A DNA stretch of 64,000 bases. It comes from Plectosphaerella cucumerina (lineage: Eukaryota; Ascomycota; Sordariomycetes; Glomerellales; Plectosphaerellaceae). Shown here one piece after another: positions 10,157 to 22,784 of this stretch. A program made the position numbers and the translations under genes. Below the pieces are notes generated by a model. The model saw only the letters and a program-made list of their open reading frames with translations. It searched no databases and was not told the DNA's origin. Positions within the stretch are counted from its first letter, which is position 1, and each line of letters starts with the position of its first letter. Location: positions 3,100,001 through 3,164,000 of the forward strand of contig JAGPXD010000004.1 of assembly GCA_020746995.1 (NCBI GenBank), given 5' to 3'.

Positions 10157-11105
10157 TGTGATGGTTTGTGAGGGGTGTTGGTTGGTGGGTGGCTGGGTGT
10201 TTGTTCGTAGTGGGTGAGACGGAGCTCGTGAAGTTGTTTGGTTTGTTGATTGGGGGGGTATCTTGAGTTGGGTTGATGGGAATGAGAGGAGGCAGAAGGA
10301 GGGGTAAAGGGTCTGGGAATTGGCTTTTATGAGAGAATCGGAAGCCAGCTGGATCTGGTTTCATCTGCAAGTACCTGCCTTACCTACGTACCTACTCTCC
10401 GGCAGGTGCCTCGTTGCGTGTGAGCTATGCAAGAGCTACCTGTCTTTGGTAGGTTCCTAACTTGGCGGGAGGTGTCGGAGCTACGTCATCAGAAGCGCAA
10501 CACGCGACATTGCGGGCCACCAAAGCTCAGCCCCGCCAATTGCCCCGCACTACAGCGAGGTACCTGCCGGAGCTTCCCTTTCCTCTCCTTGAGGTGATCT
10601 GGCGCCGGGTACCTTGCTGTCAAATGGCCCTGCTCAAATCAGGTACGCCGCTCTCCCTCTGCTCACAGCGGGAATTTGTCGTCACTCTCGTTCCTTTTCC
10701 TCAGGAAGGGTAATCAATCCAGATGGAGCACGCCCCGCCTCGGCGTCACTTGACGTTTCGCAGTGTTCCATTCCCCACCAAAGAAGGTGCTGGTAACACA
10801 AGCTGGAGCTCATCCCGCCCTGTGTCCTTCGTCGACGTCATAGCCCCTCGGAAGCTCCCCCACGTGCCTGGTATCGCATCGTCGTGACACACAAAACTCC
10901 GGTGAGGCCAGATTCACGTAATTACCTCCATGGAGCGAGTCTTGGCAGTGCTTGAGCCCCTGGCTTATTTGTATTGGTCTAGACGGCTCTGATTATGATA
11001 TCCATGCTCCCCTTGTAATCAACGACACCTCATGCAACATGCGTCTTAACCATACAAAGGTACATCATCGCAGCAGAACCCCATGTCGCGACAGCAGCTT
11101 GCCTT
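10157..11105. other. promoter of Rtc3-like gene and RhoGEF 3' flank
   Basis: Between about 10365 and 10580 there are many ACCTA/TACCT/GGTACC words (for example CCTTACCTACGTACCTAC). The same words recur in other upstream regions of this window. No gene seen. Confidence 0.5.
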
Positions 11106-14100
11106 TCAGCGAAAGATGCTGCGGAGCCCCTGCACGACAATGTCCTTGTTGAGACCACCCACCCTGGCCCATCGCCGCGATGTCTTGTGCGAAAGCCTGG
11201 GTTTCTTCTGGTAACGGTCTCGGTCCTCAGTTGGAGCCACATAGACGAGAGAAGGGCATGGGGTGCTCTTAGGCGAGGGCTCCTCGTCCCTTTTGTGTCG
11301 AGTCTCCTTCTTCATGGCGATGGCTGCGGGCGGCAAGCAAGGAAAGACTGGCACCGTCGCGCCGGCGTGGTTTTGCTCGAGCAATGGCTGCTTCTTGTCC
11401 CACACCACCGCAGCCGCCATTTCCAGACCGTGTGATGATTCGCTGCTCAGCGAGCTTCTGCCATCCGACTCGTCCTGGATGTTGGGCAGCGTGGATTTCG
11501 TCGGGGACTCTGGCGGTGTCTCGAACTCTTGCTCCGACATGGTCCTGTTCTCTCGAGCGAGCTTGAACGAAGTCATCCTCCGAGGGTCGGCAGTGCCGTC
11601 CGCCGCTTCGTCATCGCTGAACATTTTGGTCATGCTCACGACGCTGTTGGATCGCCGGGTGAATGAGCTCGCGATGCTGGTCACGCTGAGCTTCCGCATC
11701 ACGGTGCTGGCCGAGGATCGCACAATCTGCTCGCTCCTGGACCGACTGGTCATGCCTGGAAAGGGTAGCAGGTCTCGGCTCCAGACATCGGCCAGAAGCG
11801 CCTCGAGCCTCGCCCGTTCGCCCCGGTGAGGAGCCAGGATAGGCACCTTGCAGTGCGTCAGGAGAGACTGTGACCGATTGATGGGTGTGTTCAGCGGCAG
11901 TGATGTCGTCGAGTCTTTGAGAGTGCTTGTGTTCTTCAAAATGACCTGGCATAGTCCGGGCTTGGGTCCAACCGTGGTGGCCCGGTGTATCGAGATGCGG
12001 CGAGCTACGGTTCCTGTTTGATATCAGATTCCGTGTTCAGGGCGAATGCGCCCTCCATGCACTCACCTGGCTTGCTAAAGACGGTTCCCAGGCTCTTGAT
12101 ATCGAGGTAGAGAGAGCTGTAGACACTTGAATCGACCAGACCCTCAGTCGCAGGTGGCTCAAGACGGCTCCTCCATTCGTCTTGCTCGCGGGCATTGCAG
12201 GCCGTCATGATGATCTCGTACAACTGCGAATCGCACTCGAAGACAAGCTTCCAGGAAAAGGGGGCCGTGTGGCATTGGAGGCCTAGGGAGGAATGTGTGT
12301 CAGCGCCAGGCTCTCCGGTGCACCTGGGATGGCAAGACCTACCCCTTCCATTGTCTGCATCCTCGACCTTGACGCTGTTGAGTGTGATGCACGCTTCAAT
12401 CGTGTAAATTTGGTCCACCTTGCTGGCCGATGCGAGGCACAGCATGTCGCGGTATAGCAGCACCACCATGTACTGGCCTTTCACACCTTCTTTGGTTTGC
12501 CAGCAGACATGTAGCGTACCGCAGAGCTCCACATGGCCGAAAGACCTGATTCGGTTGCGTGAGGATGCATCGATTCTCTGATAACTAGTCAGTGTGTGTC
12601 GTGATCTCGGGCGGGGCAAGGCGCACCTGGTTCGGCATGACGAGACGGTCTTGCAAGATCCACGTCTTCTGCAGGACATTCTTCATCTTGACGTCGTTGG
12701 TTGCCCTGTTGATCTCGGCGGTGGCTTCTCGAAGGCGTAGCAGGGCGCTTTCCACCTCCATGTGTGAGTTGGGATCGTCCTCAACCGGAGTATGCCTGAG
12801 AAGCTCGGCAAACAGCAAAGGGTATTTGCATATCCTCTGGATGGGCTATTGCAGGAGAGTCAGTAGAGCTTCAGGGCCAGTGACACACGCGACTTGCCTT
12901 GACAAGTAGGTCTCCAATGGTCAGGGACTTCCGGGAGCGATACCCCTGGGAGTTGAAGGAACCCAAAGAGGAGGCTAGAACTTCGAGGCCACGTTGATGG
13001 TTCTCCCAGTCGGGCATTGTGCGGTGTGTCATGGCCACGTCCATGATCATCATCTCGTACTTGGCTCCGTACTCTTCGTATATGAAGAACCGGTCCATCT
13101 GGATGTCTTGGTTAGAACAACTTCAAGCTTAGAAGCAGCTGTCGACTTGCCTTGCGACTAAACACTTTGGCCACGTCCCCCGCAATTTGGGCTTCCGATG
13201 TCAGCCCTGGGATGTCATTCAGCCACGACATGGAGTCCTTATCCTCCGGCACCGCGTCGAGACTTCGCCACCTGCGGTGGCCGTGGTTGGCGGTCGAGGG
13301 TCTGGGAGGAAAAGAGGCGTCTGACTGCGTGTACTCCGAGTCTGGCACGATCCGGTGCAGGTCACCCAGGATCTCTTCGTGCAGCTCGATGATTTCCGCA
13401 AGGTTGTGGTTGATGGAGGATCGAAGGCCGCGAGAAATGGCCGGCAGGGAAGCGAGTATGGTAACGTAAACCTGGGGAAGTCAGTCATGGTCCAGAATAG
13501 GGGACAGAACGGAAAATCTACTCTTACATTCATCAGAAACCGCACATCTCTAATATACCCTTCTTCGGTATAAATAAGTTCTTCTAGAATGCGTCGCCGC
13601 TGCAGCGAACGGTCTGCGGCAGCAGGATCCAGAGGGGCCGTACGATCACCGAAGCCGCTGTCCTCGGAGAGCCTGGCGGCTGTGAAGGAGGCTCGGCTGC
13701 TGCGCTCTGTCCTGGAATGTGCCTGGGAGCGGCTGGTGGTTCTTCGCTGGCGTGTGACGCCGCTGGCACTGGCGAGACTGCCGCTGGCGCTTTTTACCGC
13801 AGCAACGAATGCGTATGAGGAGGCAGAGGATGACCTCGCATGGTGACTCCGGCGGGACCTGGCCACACTCCTCGTTCCAACTGATGGCGTTGACAGATGA
13901 AGGTGTGGACCCCATGATGGGGTCGCGGATCGTGGTCGTTGCCGGGCTCGCTTGTGGAGGGTCCTCATCCATTTGTGGAAGGGTGTTTTGTACTCGAAAG
14001 GTTCGTGATATGTGCTTGCGACACGGCCATGACTATGTGCTGACAAGGAAGGTCGTGACGGACTGGCTTCTCCGGGGTTGGTATCGCTGGCCGGCGTGAT

Positions 14101-14334
14101 TTTGAAAGCAGTCATGCTATCGAGGGTGTTGAGAATGTCGACGCCGTCAATCGGGAGACCGTCCAGATAAGACGAGACCTCGCCGTTACCACCGGCGTTC
14201 TCGGAGGGAGGCGGCAGGTCGACTGAACGGTGTGTTGGATGGCGGCATATTGTGTGGTCGGATTCCGAAGCCGGCGTGCTCCGAAGAGAAGATTGAGAGT
14301 GGGATGTCAGGGGGCGTACTTCGACGGCTGCCAT
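11106..14334 (-). CDS. Rho guanine-nucleotide exchange factor (DH-PH)
   Basis: Predicted 968 residues from seven exons, all complement: 13528-14334, 13151-13471, 12898-13098, 12627-12845, 12343-12577, 12067-12282 and 11106-12013. Residues 1-245 are a Ser/Arg-rich, low-complexity N terminus. The DH domain spans about 248-500 with ILEELIYTEEGYIRDVRFLM (CR1) and PIQRICKYPLLFAELLRHT (the conserved alpha-8 helix). A PH-like domain follows at about 520-645 (FGHVELCGTLHVCW, SWKLVFECDSQLYEIIM, AREQDEWRSRL). The tail from about 665 is Ser/Thr-rich and basic. It should activate Rho-family GTPases at the membrane or cell cortex; the specific GTPase is unknown. Introns 2 and 3 have GC donors (AAG|GCAAGT), the rest GT. 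No CNH or BAR domain was seen, so it is not a plain Rom2 or Bud3 copy. Confidence 0.85.
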
Positions 14335-17300
14335 GATGTCTGTCCGTCGTGTGTGTTGCCGTAAGGCGAGTTCGAGGGTCCAAGAAAGGCGCAATAGTAA
14401 GATCCAACTCCAAGACACCAAAAAGTCCAAAAAAAGGGCACTCATGCGGAGACTCAATACATGATGCAGCAGTAGCAGGGAGGGGGGAGAATGCTATGCA
14501 AAACTGTCTTGCCAACTCGACGAAGCCTTTGGAGCGTTCGGAGCACGGGAGCCGATGGATATCGCAGAGGGAGGTCTGTCGGATGCGGATGCGGATGAAG
14601 ATGGCACGGACGAGGACGATGAGGGCTCGGCGTAAATGAGAAAAGCAGCACGACTGATGGTCAGAGACGAGAGTCTCGAACGAGAAGGGAAGGAGCGGCC
14701 AGGCATTAAGGAGGAAGGCCAGGACGGGTCGGGCATATGTACGCCTGCCTTAGCAGGAAGGGAAGGGGCGGGACCTAGGACGACCTGAGGTCTCGCCAGA
14801 GCGATTGGTGTTGACTAGGCTGGCCTAGAATTTCGGGGGTGGTGGCACAGCAGGAGATCGGATCGATGCGAGGTTAGGTGAGTCCTGGTGGGGGACGGGA
14901 CGGGACGACAGGACGGATCTGTGCACCGGGAAGGAGAGACCGGAGCTAGACAAGCACCTAAGGAAGGCAAGTGAGGTAAGCATTCAGGCATTACGTTTGG
15001 ACTTGGGGTTGGACGAGAGAGGCAGGAAAGATTACCTAGTTCGAACCGGCAGCGATGTAGTCAACGCCTCTTGAGCAAACGATGTCGGTCAGCTGCTGGA
15101 CCGGCAGCAAATGGCTGACGCCTCGAGGGAGCGGATGAGGGTGGATCGGCGTCGGTTGGCAGGGTCGCTGGATGTTCCGGAGTTCACTCGGGGGTCCGTC
15201 TCGCGCTGGATGATGGTGACGGACGAGAGGCATAAGATGGCGTGTGATGAGCAGCAGAACTAGCTGGCTGGCGTGGTTGGTGTTGAGGTAAGAGGGATGA
15301 TGAGGACCCCTACAGACACATGCAGCACGTCACGGAAAGAAGGGAGCAGGTTCGGTTTTGGCTGATGGGAATCGACTGCATTGCAGTGCCAGCGTGCGCC
15401 GGGCGGGTTTGACGAGGAAGCCGAGGAATGCAGTGACAACGGCATGCGGCGCGGTTCACGGTTTTGGCTCGGATGCGACGGACAGGCATGCCCCGACCTG
15501 AACCAGAACCAGCACCAGCACCAAGCCCTCGCAGCCACCAGAGAGTTCCCCAGGTATCACCAGACCCCCGCATGCGTGACCATGGATCGAGGAGGTTGGG
15601 CGGGGGATAGGTTACCCAAGCAGCGTCGGACAACATGGACCAAACCTTGGCCGGTTCGGAGCGGCGAGGAAATGGGGCTTGCAGGAGGCGTCGGCGGGTG
15701 CTCTGGAGATGGCCTCGCCGTCAGGGTGGCTTGCGCGAGAGGGGGAGGCGATAAGCACGACGGATGGTCTTGTTTTCCCAATGGCGTGAGAAGTGAGCGC
15801 TCAGAGGGCTTTGGGAAGTAAGACCCAAGGTTGAGGACCCGGGGATTCGGGCACCTACAGATGATAGTCGGACGGAGTAGGTGGAAGATGTGCGGCTCAC
15901 TGGCACAGCTTTCATCAGAGTACGGGAGTGATCGACCGGGTCGGGCCATTGACCCTGCCGGGAACACCAGACCAGCCCAGGGAGAAGGACGGACTAATGC
16001 TCGTCATCTTGGCAGATCCTTGTCCGGCAATGCAATAATGCAATGCCAGTGGTTGTCGACGAAGGCGTGCTCGACCCGAGCTCCGAGCTATGGTCGCACT
16101 CGCACCTTGCCCGACGGGAGGCCAGGGTTGGGGGTTTGAGGGAGACATCCCTGGGCCAACCGTAGAGACATGACGGACACACTGCAGGGCGGGCATCCGT
16201 CATGGGGTGCGGAGGGCGGAGGGGCGGAGTTGGGCCCGGGCATGTGCAACTTGAACACCTACATGCCTCACTTCTGAAGTATGTGGTTGTTTCTGTCCAA
16301 GCTGCAAACGTGACCGATGCAGGCGAGGAACCCTGGAAAAGAATGAGACCGTAGAGCCAGCTGTCGGCAGCGTGCTGCAGCTGCTTCGATCGGACCCCAG
16401 GCTGGACCCTTCCGGACTGTTGCCGAGATCCCAGCCATCTCCGAAGGCCGGCCTTATTTCTGGGTCTGGCCCCCGCGACCGCGTCCCCCGACTCCCCTGT
16501 CGCCCCCGTGTCCCCATCGGGTTCCCACCCTAAGGCACGTTCTTTCCGCATTGGCATCCTCGAGACGTTTCATTGGATGCTGCCCCGCGCCCTTTTCCCA
16601 GGCGGGCGAGGCGAGTCAGGGTCAGCCAGCTGACGAAGGCCAAGCTTGAAGAGTCTGCGCAGGTATCCTCCGAGTTCCCGGACTTGCAGTGGCCTCAAGG
16701 TCGGAAATCTACAGCACAGCTGTGGTCGTGGGCAGGTGATAAAAGCAGTGCAGTGCAAACCCAGTATGAGGTCAATGCTGTGTTTCCAGGCAAGGTACCC
16801 CGGGGCACAGGGTCGCTTGGTCATCCTGAAGACCGCACGGTCAGGCTAGTCCAAACAGGGCCAAGGCTCTAAGGCGGCTGACGGCAAACTGGGATTGAGC
16901 AGTTTGGCGAAGTACCAAACTTGGGACTAGCATTCTTGCCACTTTTGCTTCTCTCCAGGCATCACCACGTTGAACCAGCATTTGGCGAACATGATCGTAC
17001 AGCCATGGCAGCATTGAAGGATAGGAAGAAGTCCGCTGGTGTAAAATAATCATAGAATGAGATGTAACAAGTCGGTAGGTAGAATTCCCAATGTCATGGA
17101 GAGCTCGCCAATGTCTCCGTCCAGTCTCCGTGGTCAGGGACATCAACCGAACAAGGTGAAACAGGACTGAGATCTAAATAGGTGGTTACAACATCAAAGC
17201 TTCCCCCCTTTATTGAATAGAAACAGAACTCCAAAACCAAAGGGGTAGATCATTTGTAGTTGACCCCTTATTTAAAGTCACACATCGAGTCGCAACATCA

Positions 17301-17950
17301 CCAAGTCCTCAGGGCTGCCAGGGTCCCTAGTGCAAGTCTCCTAAAGCAGCGACATTGTCCAGTTCGGACTGGCCCGTAAAATCCATCTTCAAGGCGGGTT
17401 CCAGAACCGCGCTGGAAAAAGTGCACCCGCCACTGAACGAACACGTAGTCTGTTCGGCCCGTCGCCGCCTGGGTCGAGAGCAAACTCCAGTCTCAAACCC
17501 GCAACGGCCGTCCTCCCGATCTCATTTTCCGTGCTGTACATACGCAACACCTTGTACAGGTGAAGCCGACGAACCCCGTGGAATCTCTTGGCTCTTCCCT
17601 TTGCCGTCATTCCTTCTCCCCTCCTGCCCCACTGCATACGCAACACCACCGGCCTTGGTGCATACATTACATACTTAGTACTTGTACCTCTGCTGCGCAC
17701 CAAGTTCAACCTCGACCTCCACCACCCACCTTCGGCCACAAAGTGATATCCTTCACCCGCCGGACCCCTCCTCCCTCCTTCACACGACTGCTGCACATCT
17801 TCAGCAGAGGGCCCATCGCATACACACGCCATTGGCACGCCCAGTCTTCTCGTCCGAAACCCTCTCGCAGCAACACTGAGAGGCTCTCGCACGAACTTCA
17901 CATAGACGCTCTGCGCCCCGCGCGCTCGCCTCCACCCCCCACGCTACAAG
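14335..17950. other. 3.6-kb gene-poor region
   Basis: Contains the RhoGEF promoter at the left and the SERCA promoter and C/T-rich leader at the right (about 17550-17950). Several frames over 100 codons exist, but none shows domain features, consistent third-position bias or a splice-joinable continuation. GGGAC-type short repeats occur near 14889-14915. A lineage-specific or noncoding transcript cannot be excluded. Confidence 0.5.
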
Positions 17951-20900
17951 ATGGAGGACGCGTTCGCAAAGTCCGCCGACAATGTCTTGGCCAACTTCAA
18001 GGTTGACGTCGCGACCGGTCTCAAGGCCGACCAGGTTCGCGCCAACCGCGAGAAGTATGGCAGGAACAGTACGCTCGCAACCTCCCCTCCTCCCCACGGC
18101 AGACATGCCATGCGCCGACTCTAGCTGACACCCCTCCTCCTCGCGCAGTGATCCCCGAAGACCCCCCGACTCCCCTCTGGGAGCTCATTCTCGAGCAGTT
18201 CAAGGACCAGCTCGTCCTGATTCTCCTGGGTTCTGCCGCCGTCTCCTTCGTCCTGGCCCTCTTCGAGGACGAGGAGGGCTGGAGCGCCTTTGTCGATCCC
18301 GCTGTTGTACGTCTAGCTAACACTCCGCAATACCTGATTTTCCGCTAACACACCCTCCCCAGATTCTGACCATCCTCATCCTCAACGCCGTCGTCGGCGT
18401 CTCCCAGGAGAGCAGCGCCGAGAAGGCCATCGCTGCCCTTCAGGAATACTCTGCCAACGAAGCCAACGTCCTCCGCGATGGCAAGTACTCCCGCGTCAAG
18501 GCTGAGGAGCTCGTCCCCGGCGACATTATCACCGTCCACGTCGGTGACCGTGTCCCCGCCGACTGCCGCGTTGTCGCCATCGAGAGCAACGCCTTCTCCA
18601 TGGACCAGGCCATTCTCACCGGCGAGAGCGAGAGCGTGGGCAAGGACGACACTGCCATCGTCACCGACGACAAGGCCGTCCTTCAGGACCAGGTCAACAT
18701 TCTCTTCTCCGGTACCACCGTCGTCGTTGGCCGCGCCACCGCCGTCGTCGTCCTCACCGGCAGCAACACCGCCATTGGAGACATCCACGAGAGCATTACC
18801 GCCCAGATTTCCGAGCCCACCCCCCTGAAGCAGAAGCTCAATGACTTCGGCGACAGCCTGGCCAAGGTCATTACCGTCATCTGCATCCTCGTCTGGCTCA
18901 TCAACATTCCCCACTTCAACGACCCCAGCCACGGCAACTGGACCAAGGGCGCCATTTACTACCTCAAGATCGCCGTCTCCCTCGGCGTCGCCGCCATCCC
19001 CGAGGGTCTCGCCGTCGTCATCACTACCTGCCTCGCCCTCGGAACCCGCAAGATGGCCGCCAAGAACGCCGTCGTGCGCAGCCTGCCCTCCGTCGAGACC
19101 CTTGGCAGCTGCAGCGTCATCTGCTCCGACAAGACTGGCACCCTCACTACCAACCAGATGAGCGTCAACAAGATCGTCCACCTCAACGACGCCGGCAACG
19201 ACCTTGTCGAGCTCGACGTCGAGGGCTCCACCTTCTCTCCCAAGGGCGCCATCCGCGCCAGGGGCGAGATCGCCGTCAACCTGCCCCGCGCCTCTTCCAC
19301 TATTCGCCAGATGACCGAGGTCGCCGCCCTGTGCAACGACTCCAAGCTCGCCTACGACTCCAAGACCGGTACCTACACCAACGTCGGTGAGCCTACTGAG
19401 GGCGCCCTGCGCGTTCTCGTTGAGAAGCTCGGCCCCAGCGCCCCTGAGAACTCGGCCCCCGAGGCTTTCCTGCACCACGCCAGCGGCCACTACGAGAAGG
19501 AGTACCGCCGTGTCGCCACCTACGAGTTCTCCCGTGACCGCAAGAGCATGTCCGTCGTCGTCCAGAACGGTAAGGAGCAGAAGCTCCTCGTCAAGGGCGC
19601 CCCCGAGTCCATCCTGGAGCGCTGCTCTCACGCCCTTGTTGGCGCCGACGGCAAGCGCCAGCCCCTCGACCGCAAGCTCTCCGACCTCATCACCAAGGAA
19701 ATCGTCGAGTACGGTAACCGCGGTATGCGTGTCATTGCCCTCGCCAGCATTTCCGACGTCTCCGGTAACCCTCTCCTCAAGTCCGCCAAGACCACCGCCG
19801 AGTACTCCCGCCTCGAGCAGAACATGACCTTCCTCGGCCTCGTCGGCATGCTTGACCCTCCCCGTGAGGAGGTCAAGGAGTCCATCCGCAAGTGCAAGGA
19901 GGCCGGCATCCGCGTCATCGTCATCACCGGAGACAACCGCAACACCGCTGAGAGCATCTGTCGCCAGATCGGCGTCTTCGGCCAGTACGAGGACCTCACC
20001 GGCAAGTCCTTCACCGGCCGCGAGTTCGACAACCTGAGCCCCTCCGAGGCCGCTGAGGCCGCCCGTTCTGCCTCGCTCTTCTCCCGCGTCGAGCCCAGCC
20101 ACAAGTCCAAGCTCGTCGACCTGCTCCAGCAGCAGGGCGAGGTCGTCGCCATGACCGGCGACGGTGTCAATGACGCTCCCGCTCTCAAGAAGGCCGACAT
20201 TGGTGTCGCCATGGGCTCTGGTACCGACGTCGCCAAGCTCGCCGCCGACATGGTTCTCGCCGATGACAACTTCGCCACCATCGAGGTTGCCATCGAGGAG
20301 GGTCGCTCCATCTACAACAACACCCAACAGTTCATCCGCTACCTCATCTCCTCCAACATTGGCGAGGTCGTCTCCATCTTCCTCACCGCTGCTCTTGGCA
20401 TGCCCGAGGCCCTCATCCCCGTCCAGCTCCTCTGGGTCAACCTCGTCACCGATGGCCTCCCCGCCACCGCCCTGTCCTTCAACCCCCCCGACCACGATAT
20501 CATGAAGCGCCGCCCCAGGAAGCGCGACGAGCCCCTTATCGGCGGCTGGCTCTTCTTCCGCTACCTCGTCATCGGCACCTACGTCGGCCTCGCCACCGTC
20601 GCCGGCTACGCCTGGTGGTTCATGTACAACCCCGAGGGTCCCCAGATCACCTTCTCCCAGATCTCCAACTTCCACCGCTGCTCCACCCAGTTCCCCGAGA
20701 TCGGCTGCCAGATGTTCTCCAACGACATGGCAAAGTCGGCCTCGACCGTCTCGCTCTCCATCCTCGTCGTCATCGAGATGTTCAACGCCGTCAACGCCCT
20801 CTCCTCCAGCGAGTCCCTCCTCACCCTTCCCCTCTGGGAGAACATGATGCTCGTCTACGCCATCGCCCTCTCCATGGCCCTCCACTTCGCCCTGCTCTAC

Positions 20901-21134
20901 ACCCCCATCCTCCAGAGCCTCTTCCAGATCCTGCCCCTCAACTGGCTCGAGTGGAAGGCCGTCCTCTACATCAGCGCCCCCGTCGTGTAAGTACCAATAC
21001 CTCCTAGGCCCACTGAACACCAGCTCACGTTGTCCCGCAGCATCATCGACGAAGCCCTCAAGTTCCTCGAGAGGACCTTCTTCATGCAGACCCAGTCTGT
21101 CGACGAGGCAGCCAAGTCCAAGAAGGAGCAGTAA
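17951..21134 (+). CDS. SERCA-type Ca2+-transporting P-type ATPase
   Basis: Predicted 997 residues, the usual SERCA length, from exons 17951-18068, 18149-18306, 18363-20986 and 21041-21134. This is a P2A ATPase pumping Ca2+ into the ER or Golgi/vacuolar system, close to Neurospora NCA-1. Features in order: cytosolic start MEDAFAKSADNVL; TM1-2 (LVLILLGSAAVSFVLALF); actuator motif LTGES; TM4 with AAIPEGLAVVI, the Ca2+-binding PEGL; phosphorylation motif CSDKTGTLTTNQM with the aspartate at about residue 348; P-domain motifs VITGDN and MTGDGVNDAPALKKADIG; then TM5-TM10. The C-terminal tail is lysine-rich (KSKKEQ) and could act as an ER retrieval signal, by inference. The exon 1/2 junction places Met before IPED, where relatives vary. 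A very long antisense frame covering this gene is a codon-bias artefact. Confidence 0.96.
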
Positions 21135-21972
21135 AGCGTTGGCCTGGAGTCGCAGAGTCGACGCTAGTAGATGGATAGACAGATGTACCATAACCCGGCA
21201 TATAGATGTCACTGCCCGCCCCGCGGCCCACGCCCTGCGGTCCGCGCGGCGCCTACCCGGGCGCGTCGGCGGCCGCGAGGCGGCCATGGTCGTGTGAGCG
21301 AGGAAGCGTCCACGGGACTTTCTCTGGGCCCTGTTGGGGCCGGGACCCTGGCGATTGTTTTGGGCATGTTCCGTAGATAGGTCCTGGCCAGCGAGGTGTT
21401 GAAAGATCGCATTTGCCGCAAATAGAGCTGCACTCCAAGATTTTTGGTCCTTGTGAACCTTGTGTTGTCGATGAGTAGGAAGAGGCATTCTGCTTCTCCC
21501 GGGGTGGGGTTGATGTCAGATGCTGCGCTGGGAACGCCGCTTCTGGTCCTGATGATGCGATCTTCCAAATCTGAAAAACGCTAGTCGAATCTAGCTGTCT
21601 CTGAATAGTATGTGATATCTCTTGGCAGCGCCCTGTTAACAACAATCTCTCTCCAATGGTCATCATCGCACTCGCTGCTTTATTACTCAGAGAGATGCCT
21701 TCGGCAGTGTTGCTGCTTGTCGTACCCCTCTGGACTATCTTTTTGCACCATCCTCCAATGACAGAGACGCCATCCTACGTGGCTGGCAATAGCCGACTTC
21801 CAACTTCCTGATGCTGCTTCGCCACGGTCACGCTGTCGAATGGGGCAAGCTCATGATCACACTCGTCTGTATTGGTACAAGCTACGTGTCGACTGGCTAT
21901 CGGACCAGTCTTTCTGGCCGACTAGCCGCAGGACCGGCAGCCTCCACGCCACGTCCACCGCCTACGCGGCGT
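21135..21972. other. convergent intergenic between SERCA and PUP3
   Basis: The 3' flanks of two convergent genes. GC-rich near 21220-21290, otherwise unremarkable, with no gene. Confidence 0.5.
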
Positions 21973-22784
21973 CTAGTCTTGCCTACCCTTCAGCAGCCTC
22001 TTGGTGACCTTGTCCTTCTCGATGATGTACACGTGTGCGCCCCAGCCGGAAAGGGCATCTCTGTCGACGGCGTTGAGGAGAGCCTGCGAGACGGTCTCGA
22101 AGAGCTCATCGGGGCCCTGCGGCGGTTCATGTCAGCAACTCCGTAGTCTATAACGAAATCATTCTCATTCTCCTTCAGGCGAAAGACTCACCAGATCGGG
22201 CTCCCACAGGCTCTCGCACATGCCGAAGAGCTGCTCGCTGGCGGTTCCCGAGACGATGAAGTCCTTGGCGAAGTCGATGCAGCCAATGCTGTCGAAGCCG
22301 CAGATGAAGGGCTTGCCGGTCTTGGGCTCGAGGCCGGCGACGACGGGTGAGACGAAGTAGGGGCCGAAGCGGCGCTCGTACAGGGACGAAGAGACGAGGT
22401 TGGCGAAGGTGCGGGGGGCGATGTTGCGCTCCTCCCGCAGGCGGTACATGTTGACCTTGTAGCGGAAGACATCGCTGACGGTAGTGACGTCGGTGGCCAG
22501 GCCGGTGAGACCGAGGAAGACGTCGCCGTACTGGAAGACCTTGGGGAAGTTGTTGGATACGGTCAGGGCCTGGAGGCCGAGGCGGAGGTCGCAGGCTATT
22601 GCGACACAGTCCTTGCCGACCATTGCGACGCAGGCGCCGCCATCTGGAGGGGGGGAGTCATGTTAGGGAGGAGCGCGGCGGCGGTCGGGTTGGGTGAACG
22701 AACTTATGGAGAAGGGAGAAGACTGCGTGGTGAGGCCGGTCAGCTTGGGGGATGTCGATGTGGGCAGGTGGATGACATTACCAT
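21973..22784 (-). CDS. PUP3: 20S proteasome subunit beta-3
   Basis: Predicted 205 residues, the normal beta-3 length, from coding exons complement(22782-22784), complement(22704-22722), complement(22192-22643) and complement(21973-22116). The spliced start is MSSPFSINGGACVAMVGKD, the canonical unprocessed beta-3 N terminus. The first coding exon is only the ATG, cut directly by GTAATG. The second is 19 nt and has an unusual GTTCGT donor. The body shows ATDVTTVSDVFRYKVNMYRL and PFICGFDSIGCIDFAKDFIV. Beta-3 has no propeptide or catalytic threonine and plays a structural role in the 20S core. The gene is divergent from the UBX-protein gene, with about 730 bp between the two starts. Confidence 0.93.

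Noticed and set aside
15020..15060. tRNA-like B-box (GGTTCGAA) on the minus strand
   Set aside because: The next bases do not complete the B-box, and no A-box or acceptor stem could be placed.
18345..21488. 1047-codon antisense frame over the SERCA gene
   Set aside because: Its composition (Gly, Asp, Val and Leu runs) is the mirror of strongly C-biased third positions in SERCA. It has no domain, and the sense protein is certain.
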